DNA of 64,000 nt from Oscheius sp. JU75 (taxonomy: Eukaryota; Nematoda; Chromadorea; Rhabditida; Rhabditidae), in contig JASJZC010000005.1 of assembly GCA_037178855.1 (NCBI GenBank), forward strand, positions 10,850,001-10,914,000. The letters run 5' to 3'. This document shows positions 23,918-34,645 of the stretch, one piece after another. The notes beneath the pieces were generated by a model. That model did no database searches and had not been told where the DNA came from. It saw only the letters and a list, made by a program, of their open reading frames with translations. The translations under genes were made by a program, and so were the position numbers. How positions within the stretch are numbered: position 1 is the stretch's first letter; the number at the start of each line of letters is the position of its first letter.

Positions 23918-24552
23918 TTTCTGGAAGACTCGATTAGAAGACAGAACATGTGGCTCCGTAAGAAAGATTCCGTTAGAATACAGAGAGTGGATTTAGGCTC
24001 TACGTCGAATCCCAAGGAGGCTGAATACCTCACGGACAAGTCAATTGATGGCAGCATCTCTGAGAAGGAGGACAAAGAGCCGTTAGAGGATATCTACTGA
24101 AAAGAAGAATAGAGCGACATGCTCCTAAGGATCGAGGTTTTTGGTCAAATTGTGGCGGACCACAACTTAAAGAAGTTGTCTTTTGGAAACCAGTGCTTTT
24201 TGGGAAAAAATCAAAAGCCAGGTAGTTACGATAGAGCCCCTGTGCTAAAATCGGAAAGAGAAGTGTTCAGATACCGACTCCCAGCGTCAGTCACAACTTA
24301 AATATCTTCAAAAGCCAGTCAAAATGAACATAACAGTCTCTTCAAAATAATATTCGGACAAAGGCTATAGACTTTTCAATAAAAAGCGTCTCCTGATATC
24401 AACTTAACAATGGTTTTGAATCATACAGCAGCCCGCCAAAACACATCTGAGCAAACGAAAACATAACATTGGGTCACTATAAATGAACCGGCTGAATTTG
24501 GAAAAGTATCAGTTTCGTTTGATTTTCAAAACTAACTGCTGTTTGCAGATTC

Positions 24553-25091
24553 ATGTTCTTTGGAAGCTTCTCAAAAACATCCATCTTTTTTGTGATCCTG
24601 GCTTATACGGCCAATGCTGTGTGAGCTTGACGGGCAGAGATCCAGAAAGACAATAACACTTCAGAATTCCCGCGGTTTTCATAGCTGCCGGTTTGATCGG
24701 AGCTGGTGGCAAGGCCACTGGTGAAATACTCAAGGCAATGAACTCGGAAAGAGTAGTAAAGCTGGTTAACACCATGGGAAAGGACGTCGAGGTGACTGCC
24801 AATTGTGCTTCAGGAGACGACAAGATCGGAGAGTACAAGCTGAAGGATGGAGAGGGATTCGCCTGGAAATTCAGTGGGTTCAAAGCATCTTCTCATTCTC
24901 AACCCTGCTTAGAGCCCCACTTCCTCGGCAGAACTCTTTTCTGGTGTGACATCTCAACAAGCAACGGAAAGTCCAAGCATTGGGATGTCTTCAGCGGACA
25001 TCAGGACAGCAAGTACTGGTACTTGAGAGGCGATGGCGGATACACCGGCAACGATGATGGAACAGATATCAAGAAGCAATGGGACTTCTAA
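24553..25091 (+). CDS. Secreted S1-like (plant self-incompatibility fold) protein B
   Basis: Start at 24553 gives a signal peptide (MFFGSFSKTSIFFVILA). Exon 1 ends at 24620, exon 2 begins at 24665, and a 42-nt in-frame intron is likely at 24855-24896 because removing it aligns the product with its paralog at 23409-23917. Shared blocks with protein A: VKLVNTMGKDVEVTANCASG, GRTLFWCDI, KHWDVF, and a C-terminal Asp/Gly-rich tail. Both Cys are conserved. The two genes are divergently transcribed about 0.6 kb apart and probably share regulatory DNA. Same caveat: resemblance to plant S1/SPH proteins is by pattern. Confidence 0.6.
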
Positions 25092-26223
25092 TTCGTAATA
25101 AAACTTCATTCAAAAACTGTCTCTCTTACATTACTTCTGAGATGATATAAAGTGTTTTCCAAAACACTGGCAGGAAAATAGGCTCCAGCCTGACAAAATG
25201 TCAAGCCAGAGCCCTTTTTCCTCCAAAAAGCAGTAGTTTTTCCCTAGACCACTCTCGAAGCTACTTCGTTAGACTCGTTCTACAACGATCATGGTCTGAG
25301 GGTACTGCTGGCACGATCACTTTGCTGACTTGTAGGCGTGTGGATCGGTATATATGGGGATGGGCCAGCGCGAGATGGTACAGCGGTGACAAGGACGACT
25401 GAGCTCAAGCCAAAAAAAGAAGTATCTTTTTTTTAGGTACGAAGAAGTGGTTTTCCAGCAAAACGATGTTCTGCAAAGTTGTGGATTTTGGTAAGGACCA
25501 CAAGTTTGCAGAACATCAAAAAGCTGAAAGAAAGCTTTTTCAACTTTTTCAAAGAACAGCGGATCTCCTCTCTCTCCAAAGGCATGAGCACTACGCAAGC
25601 TTATTTGAACTCAAGGTCACGAAAACGCTGAACGAGCAATGTACAAAGTAGAAAAGAAAACATAATGCAGACTGTTGAAGAATGACATGAACTGTCTTAT
25701 CGGTTGTCATAGTCAGAGGTACAGTAATATCTGTAAAAGCTATGACAGAGAGACAGAAAGATAACTAACCATCATTAGTAGCAAAAACACACCAAATGGA
25801 GCAAATGGTTACAGGGATCCAGCGCATTTTGATGAGAATGAGGAACATATATTTCCTCTGAATTACTTAGCAGCCCGTCAAACTGACATGGTTATCCGCG
25901 TAGTTATGGCAGTGTTAGAAGGCTGTCTGTCTGACTGATGAACCAAAGGATCACGTTCTCTGATATCGATATTAACAATATATGTTTCCGTTTCTGCCTC
26001 TCTGTCTCTCTTTCTCACTCTCCCATTGTCTCTCTGTTTCTATGTTTCAATCCTCGCAGTGTGCTTCTCGGTCTTTAGTCCGTCCTTTTAGAACAGTTCA
26101 AAACGGGGTAAACATAGTGATCAGTGACCATGTTTTGTTTGACAAATCTCGCGGTTATCCCGATAGTGGAGAGTGTATATAAGGCAAAATTTATACTTAT
26201 AACGCGGACTACTTTCTCAAAGC
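25092..26223. other. Repeat-bearing intergenic region
   Basis: Contains the second stem-loop repeat copy (25345-25535) and a TCTCTG tract at 25998-26040. A possible tiny minus-strand secreted peptide (start near 25838, MRWIPVTICSIWCVF) is too uncertain to call. Confidence 0.45.
25345..25535. repeat. Dispersed stem-loop repeat, copy 2
   Basis: Box GGTATATATGGGGATG at 25349 is followed by GATGTTCTGCAAAGTTGTGG (25464-25483) and, after a 13-base loop, CCACAAGTTTGCAGAACATC (25497-25516). The arms are reverse complements with one mismatch. Related copies at 12340, 48790 and 49065. Confidence 0.65.
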
Positions 26224-26644
26224 ATGCGAAAATTTCTTCTTCTGCTTCTAGTCTTCACTGCGATAACAGTCCTAGCCGGTAAATTTAAAAACTGGACGCT
26301 ATAAGAAGTCTTCAGGTACACCAAAAAGACCAACTACGAAGAAGCCAGACACAACACCGAGGAAATCGGGTCTTGTTGGACCGAAAACTACTAAGAAGAC
26401 GACGAAACAGCCTGTGACCACGAAGAAAACAACGAAAAAACCAGTGACTACACGAAAAACCACGAAGAGGAAGAGTACGACGAGAAAAGCAACCACAAAG
26501 AAGCCGACAAAGACAACCGCAATCCCCGCTACCACTGCCCTAACCTGTGCTCCTGGATATTATCTCAGCAATCTTCCCTTTGGCAGCCGTGCTCCCCATT
26601 GTTTCAAGAACAGTTACAACCAGCAAATCGCTCCTAAGAAATAA
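26224..26644 (+). CDS. Secreted Thr/Lys-rich mucin-like protein
   Basis: Exon 1 (26224-26278) encodes a clean signal peptide (MRKFLLLLLVFTAITVLAG). After a 37-nt intron, exon 2 (26316-26644) encodes about 60 residues made almost only of Thr, Lys, Pro and Arg in TTKK-type repeats, then a short C-terminal domain with two Cys (TCAPGYYLSN ... HCFKN). The repeats look like O-glycosylation targets with strong positive charge. Secreted, perhaps part of a surface coat or cuticle-associated layer; that is inference. Confidence 0.65.
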
Positions 26645-26784
26645 AGAATAGTGAGAGAGGAAGTAGACGAAGAGACAGAAAGACAGAGAGACGAGGCTAC
26701 TTGCGTAAGAAATAGCAGACCGAAAGTTGGAGTGTTTATTGAACGGAGAATCTTGGGTCAGTAGATCCAAATTTCATTCTATCT

Positions 26785-27186
26785 GCCCGGACCCAAGGGA
26801 CCTTCTGGGCCTGCTGGAAACCCTGGAGCTCCTGGAGCCCCCGGAAACCCTGGACAGGATGCTCCTTCTTCAGCCCATTCTCCCCGGAGAGCCTGGACCC
26901 GCCGGACCGGCTGGACCCCAAGGACCTCCCGGACAGCCCGGACAGCCCGGATCCGATGGACAACCCGGTATGTATCAATCTTTCAACCCGAGAACAAAAG
27001 AACAATTTTTCAGGTGCTCCTGGACCCAAGGGACCCAATGGACCCGACGGACAGCCCGGAAACGACGGAAATCCCGGAGCTCCCGGACAGGCTGGAGAGG
27101 CTGGTGGAGCCGGAGAGAAGGGTATCTGCCCCAAGTACTGCGCCATCGACGGAGGAGTCTTCTTCGAGGACGGAACTCGCCGTTAA
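26785..27186 (+). pseudogene. Truncated and frameshifted cuticle collagen
   Basis: Gly-X-Y repeats begin at about 26789 in one frame (PGPKGPSGPAGNPGAPG), then resume in a different frame after about 26880 (PGEPGPAGPAGPQGPPG). A 47-nt intron (26968-27014, GTATGT to TTTTTCAG) leads to the last exon, which ends with the nematode cuticle-collagen signature ICPKYCAIDGGVFFEDGTRR and a stop. The N-terminal membrane/propeptide region and Cys-knot part found in intact nematode collagens are absent upstream, and the neighbouring gene occupies that space. No splice donor lies between the two frames, so a one-base shift is the simplest explanation. Confidence 0.65.
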
Positions 27187-27509
27187 GCTCATTCTGCTTT
27201 TCGGAATTCTCTCTTGCAAATAAAAATTTGCTTCAACTTTGTTATAAATCGGACAAACTGACAAGGACCGTTCTTTACACGACTCGGACTCACTTCTCAA
27301 TTCTTCGGTCTATCTGTTTTCTTTATGGTGAACCATTGACACTAAATTGGATTAGGCTCAAAGCCTTTTGGTTCTACTAGAAGCAGTCCAGTTATTGGCG
27401 CTTCCTATTGTTTTTCTCGCTTTGAACCTGCTCAAGCAACGCGAAGAAAGATATACTAACCGCGAGGGAATCGTTCTTACTATCAAATCAATCGACGCCT
27501 CACTTCAAG

Positions 27510-27742
27510 ATGTCTTCTTCCGCTTACAACAAGGCCAACTCTGACTTTGGATCCACCAAAACTGACTGTGAATGCGGCAAAGCTGCTTGTGCCTGGGGAA
27601 CTGTCTTCTTTGACACGAAACCGGAAAAAAACACTGTAGGTTCACTCCTCCAATCGCCTCCTGTCTCCGTCCCACTTCTATTTTCTGCTAAGACCGATCT
27701 CATTTCCAGGACAACTTCCACAACACGATCTTTTACCACTGA
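27510..27742 (+). CDS. Small Cys-containing protein, about 53 residues
   Basis: Two exons (27510-27635 and 27710-27742) with a good intron (GTAGGT to TTTCCAG). Starts MSSSAYNKANSDFG, contains a CECGKAAC cluster near residues 20-27, and ends NTIFYH. No signal peptide. The CxC-x4-C cluster could bind metal. Family unknown. Confidence 0.5.
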
Positions 27743-27759
27743 CAAAAGATAAGTGAGAT

Positions 27760-28250
27760 AAAGAAAACACTTGGCTGTCATGTTTTCAAACTCTCGCCCA
27801 TTGTCACTTTGAAGAATTTTCGGTGCGCCTGAATGAAACTGTATTATACTTTGATCAAAGTAAATACTAACCGAAAATAGCAAAAAAGATTTCAGCTGTT
27901 TCGTGATCTCGTTCGCCTTTATTGGACGAAGTAGAACGAATTTGGTGAGATGGACAGATTTCGCAGCACCTGATGTAAAGTGAAACGATTTGTCTAAATA
28001 AAAAAAAAGCAAAAAGTTAGAGGTTATGAAAGTCTTACTGTGTCAGTCCGAAATAATGCTTGACGTGAGGCCACATAACGTCACGACCAGAGCAGCCGCC
28101 TGCAGGGTGAATCGTAAATAGAATGTGGAATATTCTGCTTCGGGTATTAATGATTCTTTCATTTCGAGTTAGTTCATCTTTCCCGTTGATCTTTTCGATA
28201 GAAAACCTGATGATCAGGAATAAACGAGTCGTTTAAAAAAATAACCTTTG
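27760..28250 (-). mobile_element. Integrase remnant, 3' half (older element)
   Basis: Minus-strand frames encode a retroviral-type integrase core fragment: a zinc-binding-side stretch (HPAGGCSGRDVMWPHVK-like spacing) followed by KFVLLRPIKANEITKQL and GAPKILQSDNGREF, the latter being the classic second catalytic Asp region of rve integrases (Ty3/Ginger-like cellular elements). Frames are interrupted, so it is dead. The other half lies beyond the inserted transposon at 30766-31000. Confidence 0.6.
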
Positions 28251-28252
28251 TA

Positions 28253-28400
28253 TGGTTTGTTCAAAAAAAAGAAGGTTTACAGTGTCCCGAAATACGTTCG
28301 TGGTGGGACCCCTGGGCGCGCGGCAATTCAAATGCAGTTTTATTCGAAGCGTTTTTTTTCAACGTTTTATCTCGTTTTTACTCCATTTTTCTGTTGTTTT
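28253..28400 (+). repeat. Left terminal inverted repeat of the transposon
   Basis: Includes an inner CAGTGTCCCGAAATACG motif 31 bases from the end and the GC-rich CCCCTGGGCGCGCG block. Matches 30607-30763 in reverse complement with a few single-base differences. Confidence 0.85.
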
Positions 28401-28685
28401 CTCTTGTTTTTTCTCTAATCGAGGTATTTCACATTGCTAATTGTTCTTACATGTTTTCCCTACATGTTTCTAACTAGGAACGTCTTCAACTGCTGCAGGT
28501 ACGTCAGTTTCCTCCCCTCTTTTTAACAACCACTTTTCTAGGGCTCCGACGTTCCTCTGGACAGCTCCGACCGACAGCAGTTGGAAAATCCTCAATTTGG
28601 AGGTGGTTTCCATTTTATTTGCTCGTATGTTTCTTTCTATTTATATATAAACACGTAGAGCTAACAAGGTTTTATTTACTAAGAG

Positions 28686-30548
28686 CTAGTAGTACTCTTC
28701 TTCAGAGAGGTAATCCTCATCAAAATCACCAAAAATAGGCACGTCATCTACTTTCAATTCCGTCACGATCGTGAGATTTTCTTTAGCGATGAAGTCGTCC
28801 TCCACTTCTTCAGCATTACGATAGAACCTCTTCTTCATAGGATCAGGTATACTTTCGACAATACTGACAGCTCTCTCTTTCAAATCCTCCAGTTTCTCCT
28901 TTCCTAATGTAGAAGCACAGAGCTGTCCTTTCAGGTATGCCCAGAAGTGCTCAATTGGATTGAGCATGCAATGGTAGGGGGGCAACCTCAGAATCTCAAC
29001 ACCATGGCTCGCGGCGATCATCTCCACGCAATAGGATCGGAGATTTTTCTTTCCTCCTTTACTTTGGTAGTAAGTCTTGAGAAGAGCGAGGAGTTGCTTC
29101 TTGGTCAAGTGGTCGGCGACAGTGACATTGTGTTCCTCCAAGTAGTCAACAATCTCTTGCTTCCGTGATCCAGACGTTGGGAGCTTGATGTCAAACTGAC
29201 TGTGATAGGACGCATTGTCCATCACTATCACAGCTTTCCTGTCTCCGGCTTCAGCTTTCAGCAACGGGCAGATCTCGTCGATGTACTCTTCGAATAATTC
29301 CGCTGTCATCGACTTGTGATAGTCGCCATCCTCGACTTTGCCACTATCCAGAAAGACGCGGAAGGACGTTGGCAGCATTCCGAGTTCTGTGATAGTGCCA
29401 AGGACTATACCACGTCGACCACGAGAGGGAGCAGGGTCAGGATTGATCTTCAAGCCGAGATCAATCCACACTTGCGGGTTGTCTAAGAATAAAGTGAGGG
29501 AAGTCAATGTACAAAACTAACTGTAAGCTGTCAGATCGACCCAGTCCTTTCTGGATTTCATACCCTGGAATATCCAGGTCTCGTCCAAGAAGGCAATGCA
29601 AGCATCTTCCGCTCTGTACTGCTTAATGGCCCTGATGTAGAAGTGTCTCTTGCGAATCAGATCGGGATTGTGAAAGATGAGCGTCCTGTTGTCGATGGTA
29701 ATGAACTTGAAGTCGAGCTGGGACAGAACTTTCCAGAGAGAAACATGGCTCTTGAAGTTGTATCCGAATTGATTCAGATTGCTCTTCAGCTGCTCATGTA
29801 ACTGCCGTAGATTGATCTTTCTTCCGACGCTGTAGCATCCGTGAATGTACAGGCGGATCTGTTCCAGCAGAGCGTCATTCAACTTGGTCGTACTGTGTTC
29901 ATCTTCAGCGTCCTTCTTCTCTACAGTGACGGCTTGGCAAGAAGGAAGAGCCGTCAAGTTTCGAGGAACAGTGACTCTAGTCTTGGAGACGCTCGAACGG
30001 ATGATTCTCTCGCTGATCCCAGTGGAAACAGCGGTGAGATGAGCAGCGTCAGCCAAGGCAGGAATCAGATGGCCTAGAGACTGAGAGAACGCAGAGAAGG
30101 AGTCGTGGATGCGAGCGACTAGAGTGCGCGTCTTTTCGCAGAACTTTTGACCGTGTGGAGGCTTCACATCGAGGCCAGAAAGGGAATCATTTAACAAAAT
30201 GTTTATCTCTTCCAGTGTCTGAAATAAACTGACATCAAAAGTTACGGGGCAACGTGAGCCTGACTATCCGCGGTTTCTCTGGTTGTTTCGAGTCGAATAT
30301 ACCGGGAGAAGTCCATTTTACCCACTATGTTACTAGCACGTTGCCATGTGGACTCCTGGACACAGATAGTCGAGGCACATACCCGTAACTTTTAAAAAAA
30401 ATAAAGAACGTATACTCACCTCACGACGCACTCGTTCCTCTACTGTCTCTTCTTCTCTAGTCTTCTTTTTCTTCGGGAGGACTTCAGCAAACATCATAGA
30501 GAGCTGGACTTTCCTTGGTCGCCCAGGTGGCTTTTTCTTTTGGTTCAT
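28686..30548 (-). CDS. DDE transposase of Tc1/mariner-type element
   Basis: Three exons: 30548-30420, 30218-29522, 29483-28686; about 540 residues. The N-terminus (KKKPPGRPRKVQ) is an AT-hook-like GRP motif, followed by a helical DNA-binding region. The catalytic core shows D1 in FLDETWIFQG, D2 in VIVMDNASYH and E3 in LNPIEHFWAYLK with the family's LPPYHCMLNPIE lead-in. The spacing between D2 and E3 is about 88 residues, much longer than the 34-37 of classic Tc1/mariner enzymes, because a helical insert lies between. C-terminus is acidic (DEDYLSEEEYY). All motifs are intact and no stops interrupt the frame, so the enzyme could be active. Acts in the nucleus on the element's inverted repeats. 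Confidence 0.85.
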
Positions 30549-30606
30549 TTTTAGTTTCTGAAAGAACTCACGTATAAAATATGTTATGACCAGTGATATG
30601 AGACAA

Positions 30607-30763
30607 GCAACAACAGAAAAGTATAGAAAAATGGAGTAAAAACGAGATAAAACGTTGAAAAAGAACGCTTCGAATAAAACTGCATTTGAATTGTCGCGCG
30701 CCCAGGGGTCCCACCACGAACGTATTTCGGGACACTGTTAACCTTCTTTTTTTGAACAAACCA
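30607..30763 (-). repeat. Right terminal inverted repeat of the transposon
   Basis: Reverse complement of 28253-28400, with the same inner GTCCCGAAATACG block and end sequence. Confidence 0.85.
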
Positions 30764-30765
30764 TA

Positions 30766-31000
30766 TCTTTTCATCAGTGTATCCATTTTGGCATAAGATC
30801 CCGCAGCAGGTTTCTGTACAGCTATAAAAATCGTCCGATAATTCTCTTCTGATTTGAAATAAAAGTATTTTTGCTCGGAACGGTGGACATCCAGTTTTGT
30901 TTCGAAGCGAAGACGATGTGCTTCCTTTTTTTTCAATCCTATGGAAGTTTTCGTGTTCTTCTGCCGGCAAAGAGAAATGTGCCTGCAAATAACGCAAGTT
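30766..31000 (-). mobile_element. Integrase-element remnant, 5' half
   Basis: A minus-strand frame (with EAHRLRFETKLDVHRSEQK and ending KMDTLMKR at the insertion point) resembles the region N-terminal of an integrase core. It stops exactly at the TA where the transposon is inserted and the open frame resumes on the far side at 28250. This supports one older element split by the insertion. Identity of the older element beyond 'integrase-bearing' is uncertain. Confidence 0.5.
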
Positions 31001-31665
31001 GAAAGAATTGGTGTCAAAACAAGGATTTTGGCATAGGGCCGCCTTAGGAAACGAAAGAAAAGACGTGTTTTGCTCCATCTGATACTTTTGGTAAACTGTC
31101 GAGTGGTAAGAAAGGACTAACCTGATCGTTTTGTTTCTCCGTCTCTCGGTCGCCCCTTCTCGTATCTCTGCTCGATTCACTCATTTTCTCGAGAAGCAAG
31201 AGAAGCCCTAAACGAATTGACATCAGTAAATTAAAGATAATCAGAGAGGAAAATGAAACCGAATACACAACAAACAATAAAAAGCAAAAATACTTTGCAA
31301 ATCGCGCAGAAAAAGTCTTGAGAGCAGCAAAGGGTGAATTTTTATGAAAATAATTGAAGATAATCGTCGAAACGAGCGATTGGTACGAACGAATCAGAAA
31401 AGACGTCAAAAAGCGTAGTAATAAATGGAAGTTGGAGCTACAGAAACGCCTAAAGGGGATTTTTTCAAGTCGTTCTGGTGTCAAAATGTTGATAATTTTA
31501 CGATTTGTAAGATAGAAACAAACTTTTAAAAATGACATTCTCAAATCCAGTAAAAATACTTTACAAATAAGAAGAATGAAAATAAAAACAGTTTGAACTG
31601 CCGTAAAGCACTTTGAACAGAAATAGGACAGTTTGAACTAGTTCAGAGCAGTTCGGACTGAAAAA
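31001..31665. other. Spacer between the transposon region and the polyprotein locus
   Basis: AT-rich; a minus-strand hydrophobic ORF at about 31200-31544 has no supporting structure. The last 100 bases contain repeated TTTGAACTG units (31600-31680). Confidence 0.4.
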
Positions 31666-31977
31666 CACTTTGAACTGCAACATATAGGAAGTCTATGCCG
31701 TTATACAGCTGTTCTGTGGTCATGTTCTTCAAATTGACTCACAGTACAGATCCTGGATATCCTCTTCCCAAGAACAACTTGACTCATGCTCCGGACCGCT
31801 GGCAGTTGCCCCTTTTCCTGGTGTTCAGCGTGGAAATACGAGGAACACGAACAGCTGTGTTACTCAGGAACTCTTTATAAACCCATCTGAACTCCAGCTG
31901 GTCATCCAGCAATGAAGTTGCTCCTAGGACTCTTCTTGGTCTCAGCTGTAGGGTGAGTTCATTTTATAATCCTTCCC
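31666..31977 (+). repeat. Promoter + signal exon unit, copy A (duplicate of 39313-39625)
   Basis: About 312 bases are almost identical to 39313-39625; I see one base change in the segment just before the TATA box (AGGAACTC versus AGGGACTC). The unit contains upstream DNA, a TATA box (CTTTATAAACCC at 31873), the whole first exon and the start of intron 1. Confidence 0.85.
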
Positions 31978-33430
31978 ATTGGAACATTAGAGCTCGAGCC
32001 ACACATCTAAACGATGGACAAGGCTACGTCAACAACCAGGAGTACCCACATAGACAGCAGCGATACAGTATTTCTGATGGTCAAGGCAGAACTTATGAAT
32101 AGTAAGGAAGGGTCCGAACCCTAAGGAAAGTCCGCTTTAGCAGCCAAATCCGAACCAAGGACACAGGCCGTGGAATTGACATTACCAGAGAGGACAGGAA
32201 GTACATTGACAATTCGATCAACAGAAATGGAGCTGACGTCTTCGGAGCTTCCAGCTTCCAAATTGGACATCAGAGAGAAGCTGAGACGTGAGTGAAACCT
32301 TTTGAGAAGAGTAGCATAGTTTTTCAGGAGAAGAAATGTACAGAGAGGCCAGCAACAGGTGGTCGAGGGTCTGTTGAACAATGGACGGAGAACTGATGGT
32401 ACTAGCGGAGAGAGAGTTGACTACAACAGACAGAGGACGGTCACTCTAAATATTCACAGGACTCGTGGAAATGGACAGGGAACTGATCTGAGAGTTCTCA
32501 GCTTTAACAGTCAGTACACCAACGATGCCATCAACATGCAGAATATCAACTTCCAAGGAACTTCCAACTTCCAGGTTGGATATCGGGGGTGAGTACAGTT
32601 CAGACTACAGTATAATTAGTATTTTGTAGGAAGAGAGATGAAGTGAGCCCCCTTTCCCGTCAGAAAAGAGGATACTACAATGTCGATGTCAGCTACTCGA
32701 ATGACAACAAACACGACAAGTCTATCAATCTGAATGGAGCTCGGTTCCAGGGAGCCAACAGTTTCAATATTGAACGCAGACAATTGTAAGTCGCTTTTTT
32801 CGTATCAGGGGGAAATCCCGATTTCAGAAAGAGAGACGTAGAGGCTGACAAGGAGCTATCCCGTCAGAAGAGAGGTTACTTCAATACTGATGTTCACTAT
32901 TCCAATAAGTACAAGGACAACGAGTCGATAAACATGGACAGAACCCAATTCGGTGGAAATCACCGCTTCAACAACATTGAACATCTAAGAGGGTCAGTCT
33001 TTAGTCCTCTAGACAGGAAGAGTAGCCAATTCTAGAAGGAGAGACACTGAGACTGAGCAGATGGTTCCACGAGAGAAGAGCCAATACCTAAATGCTGAAG
33101 TAGAAATCAGCAACAGCTATGTCCACGACAAGTCGATCAAGATGAATGGGGCACAGTTCCAGGGAGTCCACCAATTCAATATTGGTCACAGGGGGTTGGT
33201 TCGATTCTCAAGCTATGGACGAGAGGGAATGTTCTAGAAAAAGAAAAGTTGAGGCCGAACAGGCTGGAGCTCAAAGGACTGATGCTGGAACAGAGGTCAA
33301 AATAGGAGAGGAGACTATCAAGACGTGAGTTCTGAGACGAAACCAAACTAGAAAGGTGTTTTTCAGCGAAACGGAGGAGCAGGAAACAGTTGACGAGAGT
33401 CTGGTCCGCCAAAAGAAAAGGATGGACTGA
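31912..33430 (+). CDS. Secreted modular polyprotein precursor A (furin-type sites)
   Basis: Exons: 31912-31952, 31991-32101, 32141-32287, 32328-32588, 32630-32785, 32828-32992, 33036-33194, 33238-33324, 33367-33430. Exon 1 encodes the signal peptide MKLLLGLFLVSAVG. Nearly every intron is phase 2, so exons can be duplicated without breaking frame. Exons 5, 6 and 7 are clear copies of one module: a KRD-type start, a short acidic spacer, a convertase site (SRQKR, SRQKR, REKS), then about 35 residues of Asn/Ser/Asp-rich sequence with the core S-I-(N/K)-(L/M)-(N/D)-G-A-x-F-x-G-x-x-x-F-N. Exons 3 and 4 contain the same core without a strong cleavage site. The last module is cut by TGA at 33428, after RQKKRMD. 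Likely cleaved by furin-like proteases in the secretory pathway into several short peptides. I do not recognise the family. Confidence 0.75.
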
Positions 33431-33696
33431 GGATCAAGCGGGTCTTTGAACAACTTCAACAATCTCCAAGGAGCCAACTTCCAAGGCGCGCATCACGTCT
33501 TTAACTAAAGAATACATCATCTTAGAACATATACACACTTACCAACTTTTTACGGGAAACGTTCAATAAATTTCTGTCTCTCTTCCTCTGTCTCTCAAAA
33601 AAACAAGACCATTGTAGACTTACGATCTGATAATCTGACGCACTTTTGTTCAGATTTATTGTAGAATCAATCTAATCGAGTAATCAGTAATAATTA

Positions 33697-34195
33697 TCAA
33701 CTGTATTTCTTGCTCGTAACATTTCCAACATGAAGAGGGTAGGCGGGAGTTCCAGTCTTCTCCAGAATATGGCTCCTCCAGTTGCTGACTCTCTGCAGAG
33801 CGTACCAGATGAGTGTAGCGTAGTCCTTCTTCCTCCACTCGCACTGTTCCTTGATAAAAGATCCGATGGCCTTCATGTGATCAATGGCTCGAGACAGCTC
33901 GTCCATGTTTTCCTGGTCCACATCTTTTAGGTCGGCTATTTCTTTCGAGTATCTGAAAAAGGCTACCCTTTTTTCTGCCTCTATCTCTGTCTACTCACTG
34001 TTCTTCAAGGAGACTGTTGACCTTGTCCCGGTTCTTCTGACTCAATGCAGACAGTTTCTTTAATTCTTTGAACTCTGTCGAGATGCTCCTATAGGTTTCA
34101 ACGAAGAGGGCAGAGGGTCGATGGGTCTTCAGAGGTACAGAGATGACCAAAGTGGACAGAGAGACGAAGAGGACAGTCTTCAAAGCGCGAGACAT
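33697..34195 (-). CDS. Secreted helical protein of unknown function
   Basis: Two exons: 34195-33999 and 33952-33697. Signal peptide MSRALKTVLFVSLSTLVISV, then about 130 residues predicted all-helical with Lys/Glu heptads (EFKELKKLSALSQKNRDKV) and a single Cys. No known motif. The intron is 46 nt with GTGAGT and TTTTTCAG. It lies between the two polyprotein genes on the opposite strand. Possibly a secreted four-helix or coiled-coil protein. Confidence 0.6.
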
Positions 34196-34645
34196 TTGGG
34201 TGAGTTGAGCAGTCGAGGAGAGGATGAGTAGACTGAATAAGAGTCAAGCGGTCGAGTTCAGTAAGCTGCGCTTGGCGTTTAATGGTACAAGCGAGATTGT
34301 GATCAACCCTGAGGGCATCCGCTTTTGTGTCACGCGTTTCCAATGAGAAAAGTGGTTTAGTTGCCGTTCATTACTGCCCGTTGTCTCTGTCAATCCTCTT
34401 CTGCGTTTACAGTCTGTCCGCAGGACCCAATCACGACCCTTTGGTACTATTCTGCCAAACTGCCAGATTGATTCGGTAAACATGCCCAAACTTTGGTATC
34501 ACAGACAATTTATAAACATAACAATCGGTACAGCTCATTTTTATAATGCGCCGTAGCGCGCATTACGAAGTATAAATCAGTGAAGGGTAGCGGAAACAGT
34601 TTTGTAATCAGAACTTTGTCTTTTTCCTTGAGTTTCACCTCAAAG

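Larger units (their letters stand above)
28253..30763. mobile_element. Tc1/mariner-superfamily transposon with long inverted repeats
   Basis: The element begins TGGTTTGTTCAAAAAAA and ends with its reverse complement, and is bounded on both sides by TA (28251-28252 and 30764-30765), the target duplication of Tc1/mariner elements. Terminal inverted repeats are about 145-150 bases and nearly identical by eye. It carries one spliced transposase gene on the minus strand and appears intact, so it may have moved recently. It sits inside an older integrase-bearing element. Confidence 0.85.
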
